NCBI GenBank assembly: GCA_900757695.1
Contig: CAAEOU010000111.1
Span: forward strand, 1-14,581
Length of the DNA: 14,581 nt
Direction of reading: 5' to 3'
From: an uncultured Oscillospiraceae bacterium
GTDB lineage: Bacteria > Bacillota_A > Clostridia > Oscillospirales > Oscillospiraceae
The notes below the pieces were generated by a model. It saw only the letters and a list, made by a program, of their open reading frames with translations, was not told the DNA's origin and made no database searches. Of the stretch, positions 1 to 7,793 are shown piece after piece. Each line of letters starts with the position of its first letter. The stretch's first letter is position 1. The position numbers and the translations under genes are program-made.

Positions 1-309
1 GGTAAGAGCGGCCTGGAGGCCTTTACGGAGGCTATGGAAAATGTCATGCCTTCTCTGGAGGTTAAGGCTCGCCGTGTTGGCGGTGCTACCTACCAGGTTC
101 CTATGGAGGTGCGCCCTGAGCGCAGACAGACTCTTGGTCTGCGTTGGCTGACCGCTTACAGCCGTAAGCGTACCGAGAAAACCATGAAGGAGAAGCTGGC
201 AGGCGAGATCATGGATGCCTGCAATGGTGTCGGCAGCGCTGTAAAGAAGCGTGAAGAGACCCATAAGATGGCTGAAGCCAACAAGGCATTCTCCCACTAC
301 CGCTGGTAA
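1..309 (+). CDS. rpsG: 30S ribosomal protein S7, C-terminal part (5' end outside window)
   Basis: This is the last 102 codons of ribosomal protein S7, which nucleates assembly of the 30S head and contacts 16S rRNA and the E-site tRNA. The frame is open from base 1 and ends with TAA at 307-309. The recognisable S7 pieces are the stretch [19 protein letters not shown], then [10 protein letters not shown], and the end [15 protein letters not shown], which is the usual S7 C-terminus. S7 proteins are normally about 156 residues, so about one third is missing upstream. The gap to fusA is 15 bp, consistent with the classical str operon (rpsL-rpsG-fusA-tuf), and no promoter or terminator is visible between them. 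The identification is certain. Only the start lies outside the window. Confidence 0.97.
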   Translation, partial: GKSGLEAFTEAMENVMPSLEVKARRVGGATYQVPMEVRPERRQTLGLRWLTAYSRKRTEKTMKEKLAGEIMDACNGVGSAVKKREETHKMAEANKAFSHYRW

Positions 310-324
310 GATAGGAGTAAAGTC

Positions 325-2424
325 ATGGCCAGAAAAACAAGTCTGGAAAAGACCAGAAATATCGGCATCATGGCACATATTGATGCCGGCAAAACTACCA
401 CCACAGAGCGTATTCTGTTCTACACTGGTGTAAACTACAAGATCGGTGAGACCCATGATGGCTCCGCTACCATGGACTGGATGGCGCAGGAGCAGGAGCG
501 TGGTATTACCATCACCTCCGCTGCTACCACCTGTTTCTGGAGCGGCTCTGCCAATCAGTATGATCCCCACCGTATCAATATCATCGACACCCCGGGCCAC
601 GTAGACTTTACCGTTGAGGTAGAGCGTTCTCTGCGTGTACTGGACGGCTCCGTTACCGTCCTGTGCGCCAAGGGCGGTGTTGAGCCTCAGTCTGAGACCG
701 TATGGCGTCAGGCTGATAACTACCATGTTCCCCGCATGATCTACGTCAACAAGATGGATATCATGGGCGCTGACTTCTACAACGTCCTGCGGATGGTACA
801 CGATCGCCTGAAGTGCAACGGTGTACCGATCCAGCTGCCCATCGGCTCTGAGAGCGATTTCAAGGGCATCATCGATCTGGTAGAGATGACTGCTGACGTA
901 TATTATGATGACCTCGGTAAGGATATGCGCGTTGAGCCCATCCCTGAGGACATGATGGATCTGGCACAGGAGTACCGCGAAAAGCTGCTGGATGCTGCTG
1001 CCGATCTGGACGACGAGATCATGATGCTTGTTCTCGAGGGCGAGGAAGTTCCCGCTGATATGATCCGTGCAGCACTCCGTAAGGGCTGCGTGGAGAATAA
1101 GCTGGTTCCCATCACCTGCGGCACCTCTTATAAGAACAAGGGCGTTCAGAAGCTTCTGGATGCAATCATTGACTATATGCCCTCTCCTCTGGACATTCCT
1201 CCCATCGCTGGCGTCAACCCCGACACCGGTGAAGAGGATCACCGTCCTGCGGACGACAAGGCTCCGTTCTCTGCTCTGGCATTCAAGATCGCTACCGACC
1301 CCTATGTGGGCCGTCTGAGCTACTTCCGTGTCTACTCCGGTCAGCTGGAGAAGGGCACCGCTGTTTACAACAGCACCAAGCAGGTTCACGAGCGTATGGG
1401 CCGTATTCTGCAGATGCATGCAAACCATCGGGAGGACATCGAGCATGTCTACACCGGCGATATTGCCGCTGCTGTCGGCCTGAAGAACACCACCACCGGC
1501 GACACCCTGTGTGATGAGGATCATCCCATCATTCTGGAGTCCATGGAGTTCCCGGATCCCGTTATCCGCGTTGCCATCGAGCCCAAGACCAAGGCTGGTC
1601 AGGAGAAGATGGGCATTGCACTTGCAAAGCTCGCTGAAGAGGATCCCACCTTTAAGACCTACACCGATGAGGAAACCGGCCAGACCATTATTGCTGGTAT
1701 GGGCGAGCTCCATCTGGAGATCATCGTTGACCGTCTGCTCCGTGAGTTCAAGGTGGAGGCCAACGTAGGCGCACCTCAGGTTGCCTACAAGGAGACCATT
1801 CGCAAGAAGGTCGATCAGGACACCAAGTATGCCCGTCAGTCCGGCGGTAAGGGTCAGTATGGTCATGTTAAGATCATCGTTGAGCCCAACGAGTCCGGTA
1901 AGGGCTATGAGTTTGTAAACAACGTGGTTGGCGGCGCCATTCCCAAGGAGTATATCCCTGCTGTTGACGCCGGTATTCAGGGCGCTATGCAGTCCGGCAT
2001 TCTGGCCGGCTATCAGGTGGTTGACGTAAAGGTCACCCTGTATGATGGCTCCTACCACGAGGTTGACTCCTCTGAAATGGCATTTAAGATTGCCGGCTCC
2101 ATGGCCTTCAAGGAGGCCTGCCGCAAGGCACAGCCTGTAATCCTCGAGCCGATCATGCGCGTCAACGTCATCGTGCCCGATGAGTACATGGGCACCGTCA
2201 TTGGCGACATCTCTTCCCGTCGTGGCAACATCGAGGGTCAGGAGATTGACGGCGGCACTGCTCGTATCCGTGCTTTCGTTCCTCTGTCCGAGATGTTCGG
2301 CTACGCTACCGACCTCCGCAGCAGCACTCAGGGCCGTGGTCAGTACACCATGGAGCCCAGCCACTATATTGAGCTGCCCAAGAGCCTGCAGGAAGAGCTC
2401 ATCGCAAAGAGAAATAAGGGCTAA
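325..2424 (+). CDS. fusA: Elongation factor G
   Basis: EF-G is the cytosolic GTPase that drives ribosomal translocation and, with ribosome recycling factor, subunit splitting. The 699-residue product has the usual EF-G length. The G domain shows the P-loop AHIDAGKT at residues 17-24, the switch I motif [11 protein letters not shown], the G3 motif DTPGHVDF and the G4 motif NKMD. The later part keeps the domain III-V pattern, including GMGELHLEI and the domain IV glycine-rich segment around GGKGQYGHV. The start is set by AGGAG at 313-317, seven bases before the ATG. Codon choice is strongly biased, with many CGT, GCT and GTT codons, as expected for a highly expressed gene. It follows rpsG closely and precedes tuf by 81 bp, so it is probably co-transcribed with rpsG. 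This is the canonical fusA type and not a divergent paralogue. Confidence 0.98.
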   Translation: MARKTSLEKTRNIGIMAHIDAGKTTTTERILFYTGVNYKIGETHDGSATMDWMAQEQERGITITSAATTCFWSGSANQYDPHRINIIDTPGHVDFTVEVERSLRVLDGSVTVLCAKGGVEPQSETVWRQADNYHVPRMIYVNKMDIMGADFYNVLRMVHDRLKCNGVPIQLPIGSESDFKGIIDLVEMTADVYYDDLGKDMRVEPIPEDMMDLAQEYREKLLDAAADLDDEIMMLVLEGEEVPADMIRAALRKGCVENKLVPITCGTSYKNKGVQKLLDAIIDYMPSPLDIPPIAGVNPDTGEEDHRPADDKAPFSALAFKIATDPYVGRLSYFRVYSGQLEKGTAVYNSTKQVHERMGRILQMHANHREDIEHVYTGDIAAAVGLKNTTTGDTLCDEDHPIILESMEFPDPVIRVAIEPKTKAGQEKMGIALAKLAEEDPTFKTYTDEETGQTIIAGMGELHLEIIVDRLLREFKVEANVGAPQVAYKETIRKKVDQDTKYARQSGGKGQYGHVKIIVEPNESGKGYEFVNNVVGGAIPKEYIPAVDAGIQGAMQSGILAGYQVVDVKVTLYDGSYHEVDSSEMAFKIAGSMAFKEACRKAQPVILEPIMRVNVIVPDEYMGTVIGDISSRRGNIEGQEIDGGTARIRAFVPLSEMFGYATDLRSSTQGRGQYTMEPSHYIELPKSLQEELIAKRNKG

Positions 2425-2436
2425 TAAAAATATAGC

Positions 2437-2465
2437 TTGTAAATTTGCGTAAAGTGTTGTATGAT
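2437..2465 (+). promoter_or_regulatory. Probable sigma-A promoter for tuf
   Basis: TTGTAA at 2437-2442 and TATGAT at 2460-2465 are separated by exactly 17 bp, lie in an AT-rich gap, and are 40 bp upstream of the tuf start. This would give tuf transcription independent of the rpsG-fusA message, a common arrangement because EF-Tu is needed in excess. The call rests on sequence match and position only. Confidence 0.65.
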
Positions 2466-2505
2466 TGCAACATAAACAAACCGTACTATAAGGAGGAAAT
2501 TTCCC

Positions 2506-3705
2506 ATGGCAAAGGCAAAATTTGAAAGAAATAAGCCCCATGTCAACATCGGCACCATCGGCCACGTTGACCACGGCAAGACCACTCTGACCGCTGCTAT
2601 CACCAAGTATCTGGCTATGCAGGGCAAGGCTGAGTTCGAGGACTACGCCAGCATCGATAAGGCTCCCGAGGAGAAGGAGCGTGGTATCACCATCAACACC
2701 GCTCACGTTGAGTATGAGACTGACGCTCGTCACTATGCTCACGTTGACTGCCCGGGCCATGCTGACTACATTAAGAACATGATCACCGGTGCTGCTCAGA
2801 TGGACGGCGCTATCCTGGTTATCGCTGCTACCGATGGCCCCATGGCTCAGACCAAGGAGCATCTGCTGCTGGCTCGTCAGGTAGGCGTTCCCTACATCGT
2901 TGTTTTCCTGAACAAGTGCGATCAGGTCGACGATGAGGAGCTGCTGGAGCTGGTTGAGATGGAAGTTCGTGAGACTCTGGCTGAGTATGGCTTCGATGAG
3001 GAGGCTCCCATCATCAAGGGTTCCGCTCTGAACGCTCTGATCTCCGAGTCCACCGATCCCGCTGCTCCCGAGTATGCTTGCATCAAGGAGCTGATGGATG
3101 CTGTTGACTCCTATATCAAGACCCCCGAGCGTAACGATGATCTGCCCTTCCTGATGCCCGTAGAGGACGTCTTCACCATCTCCGGCCGTGGTACTGTTGC
3201 TACCGGTCGTGTAGAGCGTGGCGTGATCAAGAAGAACGAGCCTGTTGAGATCGTTGGCCTGACCGATGAGAAGAAGCAGACCGTAGTTACCGATCTGGAG
3301 ATGTTCCACAAGCTGCTGGATTACGCTGAGGCTGGCGACAACGTTGGTGCTCTGCTCCGCGGCGTTACCAAGAAAGAGGTCGAGAGAGGCCAGGTTATCT
3401 GCAAGCCCGGCTCCATCCATCCTCACACCAAGTTCTCCGGCCAGGTTTACGTCCTGTCCAAGGACGAGGGCGGCCGTCATACCCCCTTCTTCAACAACTA
3501 TCGTCCTCAGTTCTACTTCCGTACCACTGACGTAACCGGCATCATCACCCTGCCCGAGGGCACCGAGATGTGCATGCCCGGCGATAACACCGAGATGAGC
3601 GTTGAGCTGATTACCCCCATCGCTATCGAGGTTGGTCTGCGTTTCGCTATCCGTGAGGGTGGCCGTACCGTAGGCTCCGGCGTTGTTACCGCTATCAACG
3701 AGTAA
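2506..3705 (+). CDS. tuf: Elongation factor Tu
   Basis: EF-Tu is the GTPase that delivers aminoacyl-tRNA to the ribosomal A site. The 399-residue length is typical for Clostridia. The P-loop is GHVDHGKT at residues 19-26, followed by the effector motif [12 protein letters not shown], the G3 motif DCPGHADY and the G4 motif NKCD. Domain II is recognisable by [13 protein letters not shown], and the C-terminal beta-barrel ends with [12 protein letters not shown]. The start is set by AGGAGG at 2491-2496, nine bases before the ATG. The gene has its own candidate promoter and is followed directly by a strong terminator, so it ends the str transcription unit. Codon bias is extreme, matching fusA and unlike the genes after 4050. 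Confidence 0.98.
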   Translation: MAKAKFERNKPHVNIGTIGHVDHGKTTLTAAITKYLAMQGKAEFEDYASIDKAPEEKERGITINTAHVEYETDARHYAHVDCPGHADYIKNMITGAAQMDGAILVIAATDGPMAQTKEHLLLARQVGVPYIVVFLNKCDQVDDEELLELVEMEVRETLAEYGFDEEAPIIKGSALNALISESTDPAAPEYACIKELMDAVDSYIKTPERNDDLPFLMPVEDVFTISGRGTVATGRVERGVIKKNEPVEIVGLTDEKKQTVVTDLEMFHKLLDYAEAGDNVGALLRGVTKKEVERGQVICKPGSIHPHTKFSGQVYVLSKDEGGRHTPFFNNYRPQFYFRTTDVTGIITLPEGTEMCMPGDNTEMSVELITPIAIEVGLRFAIREGGRTVGSGVVTAINE

Positions 3706-3719
3706 TTTATAACGTTTTT

Positions 3720-3751
3720 GAGGCTGTCCCCTATGGGACAGCCTCTTTTTT
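3720..3751 (+). terminator. Rho-independent terminator after tuf
   Basis: A perfect 11-bp stem pairs GAGGCTGTCCC (3720-3730) with GGGACAGCCTC (3735-3745) around the loop CTAT. Six T residues follow at 3746-3751. It starts 14 bp after the tuf stop and ends the str operon. There is no matching A-tract on the left side, so it is directional. Confidence 0.95.
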
Positions 3752-3810
3752 ATCTGCCGGCCTTTACGGAAAATTTACAATCTCTGCATATTCGGATAGA
3801 AAATCCCCCC

Positions 3811-3839
3811 TTCCATTTCTTTTCTGAATAGAGTATAAT
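3811..3839 (+). promoter_or_regulatory. Candidate promoter for a structured RNA and/or the downstream membrane gene
   Basis: A perfect TATAAT lies at 3834-3839. Seventeen bases upstream is TTCCAT (3811-3816), a weak match to a -35 box. Transcription would begin near 3846, directly at the 5' end of the folded segment described next. This is the only convincing -10 box between the tuf terminator and the gene at 4050. Confidence 0.5.
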
Positions 3840-3845
3840 AATGCC

Positions 3846-3980
3846 TAGTCAGCGCATCGCTTTTAGGCTTGCCGGACAACAACGGCGTCGATGGGCCGCG
3901 AAGGGTCTGTTTCCTGCCTTTTGGTGAAATACAGGCGCTCCGATCAATGCGTATGGCACCGGAAGCGTCTTTGCGCATTT
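3846..3980 (+). ncRNA. Candidate structured RNA, possibly 6S-like (ssrS) or a 5' leader
   Basis: No protein gene is convincing here, but the transcript predicted from the TATAAT at 3834 folds by hand into one long interrupted rod. GCGCA (3852-3856) pairs with TGCGC (3972-3976). GCTTgCCGG (3867-3875) pairs with CCGGAAGC (3959-3966), with one bulged G. GCGTCGAT (3885-3892) pairs with ATCAATGC (3943-3950), with one mismatch and one wobble. CTGT (3907-3910) pairs with ACAG (3931-3934) near the tip. Unpaired purine-rich bubbles separate the helices. A rod with a central bubble is the shape of 6S RNA, which binds sigma-70-type RNA polymerase holoenzyme. The segment GGCGCTCCG (3934-3942) also matches, from memory, a segment on the 3' side of the E. 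coli 6S bubble. Against this, the rod is shorter than the usual 180-200 nt, and no U-tailed terminator follows before the gene at 4050. A cis-acting leader for that gene is therefore the main alternative. Confidence 0.42.
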
Positions 3981-4049
3981 GAATCATATAAAATAGCTTG
4001 CCCAAGTCAGCAGACTGCTGCATCGTGGCATTGGAAAGGGAAGTAATTG

Positions 4050-4511
4050 ATGGATCTGCTCAGGCACCTTCTATATGTATTTGGACTTGCGATGGTTCCC
4101 GTATTTGAACTGCGAGGGGCGATCCCAGTGGGGGTCGCTGCCGGCCTGCCCTTTTGGATCGTGTTTATTACCGCAATTTTGGGGAACCTTTTGCCGGTAC
4201 CGTTCCTGATTCTGTTTACCCGCCGTGTGTTTGAATGGCTGAGAAAAAAGAGCGCATTTCTGGAACGGCTGGTATCTCGACTGGAGAAGAAGGCTGCCGC
4301 TAAGGAAGATCTGCTGAAGAAATACGAGCTGCTGGGCCTGTGCATTCTGGTGGCGATTCCCCTGCCCGGAACCGGCGCATGGACCGGCTCACTGGTTGCG
4401 GCAGTATTTGATATCCGCCTGAAGCATGCGTTTCCTGCCATTGCGCTGGGGGTTCTCATTGCTGCTGTGATCGTTTCCGTGGTTACATATGGAGTGACCA
4501 TTTTTATTTGA
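4050..4511 (+). CDS. Small integral membrane protein, COG2426 / small multidrug export family
   Basis: The 153-residue protein belongs to the family annotated as small multidrug export protein (PF06695, COG2426), distantly DedA-like. The substrate is not established for this family in general. Visible features are a first hydrophobic segment with the hallmark ELRGAIPVG near residues 22-30, and a second membrane stretch after it. A charged cytosolic-looking helix follows (roughly residues 60-90, rich in E, K and R). Then come the signature PLPGTGAWTGSL and a long C-terminal hydrophobic helix. I chose the ATG at 4050 over the TTG at 4047 because AAAGGGA (4035-4041) sits eight bases before the ATG. 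The gene starts the same-strand run that continues to mreB, with 58 bp to the next start. The structured segment at 3846-3980 lies directly upstream. The family is clear and the biochemical role is not. Confidence 0.85.
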   Translation: MDLLRHLLYVFGLAMVPVFELRGAIPVGVAAGLPFWIVFITAILGNLLPVPFLILFTRRVFEWLRKKSAFLERLVSRLEKKAAAKEDLLKKYELLGLCILVAIPLPGTGAWTGSLVAAVFDIRLKHAFPAIALGVLIAAVIVSVVTYGVTIFI

Positions 4512-4569
4512 CGCAAAAACCATGGGCCAACGCCGCTTCTGCTGCATAGACTGCACAGGGGGCGGTTAT

Positions 4570-4896
4570 ATGGAGATCGTTTTCGGTATGTTGGCTGCAT
4601 GGGGACTGATTATGCTGATCTGGACATTGGTGGGAGCGGTTCTGCTGCCCCTGAGGCGCAGAGGTGATCTGCGCCTTACGGTGTTTCTGCGGGGGAACGG
4701 CGATCCCAACTGCTTGGAGCGGTGGCTGCGGGGACTTGTTTGGGTCAGAGAGTCCGGGCTGATCTGGTGGGATATTGTGATCCTGTCAGATGGGCTGGGG
4801 GAGGAATCCCGTGGGATTGCCCAACGTGCGGCAGAACAATATGCGGATGTTTTGGTAGAAACCGTAGATGAGATAAAAGACTGGATGGATGAGTAG
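4570..4896 (+). CDS. Hypothetical protein with one N-terminal membrane helix
   Basis: I do not recognise a named family for this 108-residue protein. Residues 2-27 are hydrophobic and are followed by LRRR, which suggests a single membrane anchor with the remainder in the cytosol. The rest is a soluble domain containing LERWLRGLVWVRESG and then DIVILSDGLGEESRGIAQRA. The last two segments vaguely recall the N-terminal strand-helix pattern of family 2 glycosyltransferases (a strand, then D-D/G-S/G-T/E-E-T). The catalytic DxD and everything after it are missing, so glycosyltransferase activity should not be assumed. The start at 4570 is supported by AGGGGG (4557-4562) seven bases upstream, whereas the in-frame ATG at 4522 has no such site. 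The stop is 2 bp before the recD2 ATG, implying translational coupling with it. Confidence 0.7.
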   Translation: MEIVFGMLAAWGLIMLIWTLVGAVLLPLRRRGDLRLTVFLRGNGDPNCLERWLRGLVWVRESGLIWWDIVILSDGLGEESRGIAQRAAEQYADVLVETVDEIKDWMDE

Positions 4897-4898
4897 GG

Positions 4899-7112
4899 AT
4901 GGCGGGTACAAGAGAGCAGGAGCTGATACGAGGGACCGTAGCGGCGGTGCTTTATCAAAATCAGGAAAACGGCTATAGTGTAATTCGGTTCACCACGGAT
5001 CAGGGGGTCACGATTACGGTGGTTGGCACGATCCCAATGTGTACCCCCGGGGAGCATCTCGCCGTGACGGGGCATTGGGAGGATCATACGACCCATGGCC
5101 CGCAGTTTCGTGCGGAATTTCTCGAACGGGTGATGCCTTCCGGTGCGGAGGCCATTGAGACCTATCTTTCCTCGAGAGCCATCAAGGGGATCGGCCCCAG
5201 AACCGCCAGCAGGATCGTAAAACTGTTCGGTGATCAGACCTTTGAAATAATGGAGCAGCACCCGGAGCGGCTGGCAGAGGTGCCCGGCATCAGCCCCCAG
5301 AAGGCGAAGGCCATTGGGCAGAGCTTTCAGAAGCAGTTTGGAATGCGGAAGCTCTTAGAGTTCCTGCTGTCCAATGGATTGCCCGGAGAGCTGGCCATGC
5401 CGCTCTATAAGGCCTATGGCGATCTTGCCATGGATGCCCTGCGGGATGATCCCTATCTGCTGACGGAGGACTACTTTGGAGCAGCCTTTGCAGCGGTGGA
5501 TCAGTTTGCGGTGCATCAGGGGATCGAGGCAGAGGATTTTCGGCGTGTACAGGCGGCTACCGTGTATACCCTGCGGCATAATCTTGGAAACGGCCATACA
5601 TTTCTTCCGGCGGAGAAGCTCTGTGCCGCCACGGCCACTATGATCAATGTGGATCCGGATGTAGTCCGGGAGACACTGGGGGATCTGAACCTGGCCGGGA
5701 AACTGGTGGTGGACACCCTGCGGGATATCTCCGTGTGTTATCTGCCGGAGTATTACGAGGCGGAGACCTATGTGGCCCAGCGGATGCTGGAATTGTCCGC
5801 AACACCCCAGCAGGTGCCGGATCGACTGGAAGGCACCCTTCGGGCGGTACAGCAGGAGCTGGGCACGGAGTATGCCAGTGAGCAGGCTCGGGCCATTCTC
5901 ACGGCGGCCCGCAGCTCGGTGATGCTGCTGACCGGCGGCCCCGGCACCGGTAAAACCACCACGGTCAACGGGATCCTTGGACTCTTTGACCGCCTTGGCA
6001 TCAAGACGGTTTTGGCGGCGCCCACGGGACGGGCGGCCAACCGGCTCAAGGAGCTCTGCGGAAGAGAGGCGGCTACCATTCATCGGCTGCTGGAAACGCA
6101 GTTCGACCCGGAAAGCGGGAAGCTGTGCTTTATGCACGATGAGTCAGAACCCCTGAAGGCCGATGCCGTGGTGGTGGATGAGACCTCCATGGTGGATATT
6201 TTGCTGATGGAGGCGCTGCTTCGTGCCCTGAAGCCGCAATGCAGGCTGATTTTAGTAGGGGACCCGGATCAGCTTCCCTCTGTGGGGGCGGGCAATCTCT
6301 TTTCCGATTTGATCCGGTCGAAAAAGATTCCAACGGTGCGGCTTACGGAGATCTTCCGGCAGGCCCGGGAGAGCCTGATCATTATGAATGCCCATGCCAT
6401 CAACGGCGGGCAGCTGCCGGAGCTGACGGTCAAGAATAAAGACTTTTTCTTTTTGCAGCGCAGAGACATGCAGCGTGCGGTGGATACCATTGTGGATCTG
6501 TGCGTCAGACGGCTTCCGCAGAACATGGGGATTCCGGCAGACCAGATTCAGGTGCTTTCCCCCACACGGAAAAATGAAGCGGGGACTGCGGCACTGAATC
6601 TGCGCCTTCAAGCGGTACTGAATCCGCCTGCTCCCGGAAAGCAGGAGCACAAGCGAGGCAAAATGCTGTTTCGTGTGGGCGATCGGGTGATGCAAATTAA
6701 GAATAACTATGATATAATGTGGAAGAAGACCGAGGGCTTTGGGGTCGGGACCGGCGTGTTCAACGGAGACGTGGGAAAGGTCACGGAGATCGACCCCGGC
6801 CAGGAGACCATGACCGTGGTATTCGATGACCGGCAGGTGGAATATACCTTTGACCTGCTGGGCCAGCTGGAGCTGGCCTATGCCATGACGGTGCATAAAA
6901 GTCAGGGCAGCGAGTACCGGGCGGTGATCCTGTCGGTCTCGCAGGCAAATCCATATCTGCTCACCCGGAGCATCCTGTACACGGCGGTGACCCGTGCCAG
7001 AGAGCTGCTGATTCTGGTGGGAGACCCCGGTGTGGTACAGCAGATGGTAGAGAATAATCGACAGTCTCGCCGATACAGCGGACTGAAGCTGCGGCTTGAA
7101 AAGGACGGATGA
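4899..7112 (+). CDS. recD2: RecD2-type ATP-dependent DNA helicase
   Basis: This 737-residue protein is a superfamily 1B 5'-to-3' DNA helicase of the RecD2 type, the kind that works without RecB and RecC and is linked to repair and replication-fork maintenance. The N-terminal domain begins GTVAAVLYQNQENGYSVIRF, typical for RecD2. Two helix-hairpin-helix units follow at IKGIGPRTASRI and VPGISPQKAKAIG. The helicase core has Walker A GGPGTGKTTT near residue 346, Walker B VVVDETSMVD near 423, and motif III GDPDQLPSVGAG near 453. It also has the C-terminal UvrD-like motif MTVHKSQGSE near 661 and YTAVTRARELL near 691. The length is slightly below the roughly 800 residues of Bacillus RecD2. The start is 2 bp after the previous stop with only a weak ribosome site, suggesting coupled translation. 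It is followed by comF after 3 bp. Confidence 0.95.
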   Translation: MAGTREQELIRGTVAAVLYQNQENGYSVIRFTTDQGVTITVVGTIPMCTPGEHLAVTGHWEDHTTHGPQFRAEFLERVMPSGAEAIETYLSSRAIKGIGPRTASRIVKLFGDQTFEIMEQHPERLAEVPGISPQKAKAIGQSFQKQFGMRKLLEFLLSNGLPGELAMPLYKAYGDLAMDALRDDPYLLTEDYFGAAFAAVDQFAVHQGIEAEDFRRVQAATVYTLRHNLGNGHTFLPAEKLCAATATMINVDPDVVRETLGDLNLAGKLVVDTLRDISVCYLPEYYEAETYVAQRMLELSATPQQVPDRLEGTLRAVQQELGTEYASEQARAILTAARSSVMLLTGGPGTGKTTTVNGILGLFDRLGIKTVLAAPTGRAANRLKELCGREAATIHRLLETQFDPESGKLCFMHDESEPLKADAVVVDETSMVDILLMEALLRALKPQCRLILVGDPDQLPSVGAGNLFSDLIRSKKIPTVRLTEIFRQARESLIIMNAHAINGGQLPELTVKNKDFFFLQRRDMQRAVDTIVDLCVRRLPQNMGIPADQIQVLSPTRKNEAGTAALNLRLQAVLNPPAPGKQEHKRGKMLFRVGDRVMQIKNNYDIMWKKTEGFGVGTGVFNGDVGKVTEIDPGQETMTVVFDDRQVEYTFDLLGQLELAYAMTVHKSQGSEYRAVILSVSQANPYLLTRSILYTAVTRARELLILVGDPGVVQQMVENNRQSRRYSGLKLRLEKDG

Positions 7113-7115
7113 AAA

Positions 7116-7793
7116 ATGAGTGCTCTTTCCGGCGTGCTTGATTTCCTGTTTCCACCCAAGTGTGTGTTCTGCCATAGGGTGCTGAAGGTAGGCGAACGAG
7201 GCTGCTGCGGTAAATGCCGCCAGAGTCTGCTGGGCACCTGTCCGCCCAGAGCCGGGGTGCATTTCACCCAGTGCTATGCACCGCTTGCCTATGAAGGCTC
7301 CGTGCGGGAGGCTATGATCCGGTTCAAGTTCCATGATCGCCCGGGATTTGCAACGGAGTTTGGGCGGATCCTTGCCGAATGCGTCCGGGAGAACCTTGCG
7401 GGACGATATGATCTCATTACATGGGTTCCGGTGAGCGCCCAGCGGCTTCGGAAGCGCGGCTACGATCAGGCTATGCTGCTGGCAATGGCAGTGGCGCTGG
7501 AGCTGGATGATGTGGCAGTGGAGACCCTGCGGAAATGCCGGGATACACCCGCTCAGTCCAGTCTGGACGGTGTTCAGGAGCGCCGGGATAACGTTGTGGG
7601 GGCTTATGAGATCGTGGATCCGGAGCTGATCGCTGGAAAGCGGATCCTGCTCATCGATGATATTATTACCACTGGCTCCACGCTGGAGGAGGCCAGCCGG
7701 ACGCTGAAATATGCCGGCGCACAGGAGGTGCTGGCAGCGGCGGTGGCGCAGACCGAACCAAAAAATATAACGACCGAAGAGGAATTATCATGA
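7116..7793 (+). CDS. comF: ComF family phosphoribosyltransferase-fold protein
   Basis: ComF/ComFC proteins are cytosolic and in naturally competent bacteria assist the handling of incoming single-stranded DNA. Many non-competent species also carry one. The 225-residue product shows the expected N-terminal zinc-binding pair, C16-x2-C19 and C31-x2-C34. It also shows FTQCYAPLAYEGSVREAMIRFKF and a phosphoribosyltransferase-type PRPP loop, LLIDDIITTGST, near residues 177-188. The start at 7116 is 3 bp after the recD2 stop, with AAGGA at 7101-7105. Its stop overlaps the mreB start by 4 bp (ATGA), so the two are almost certainly translated from one message. No competence pilus genes are in the window, so a role in DNA uptake is inferred from family only. 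Confidence 0.93.
   Translation: MSALSGVLDFLFPPKCVFCHRVLKVGERGCCGKCRQSLLGTCPPRAGVHFTQCYAPLAYEGSVREAMIRFKFHDRPGFATEFGRILAECVRENLAGRYDLITWVPVSAQRLRKRGYDQAMLLAMAVALELDDVAVETLRKCRDTPAQSSLDGVQERRDNVVGAYEIVDPELIAGKRILLIDDIITTGSTLEEASRTLKYAGAQEVLAAAVAQTEPKNITTEEELS

Noticed and set aside
4008..4020. CAGCA-GAC-TGCTG hairpin before the COG2426 gene as a terminator
   Set aside because: The stem is only 5 bp and no T-tract follows on either strand.
3775..4023. 82-codon minus-strand frame in the gap before the COG2426 gene
   Set aside because: It has no ribosome site and no recognisable protein. It overlaps the nested helices and TATAAT box that make a plus-strand RNA more likely.
6690..6718. ATGCAA and TATAAT 17 bp apart inside recD2
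   Set aside because: The bases encode the conserved RecD2 segment MQIKNNYDIMW, and no gene starts within a suitable distance downstream.
6252..7334. Long minus-strand frame opposite the recD2 3' end and the comF start
   Set aside because: It is antisense to conserved helicase motifs and has low-complexity composition and no start signal.
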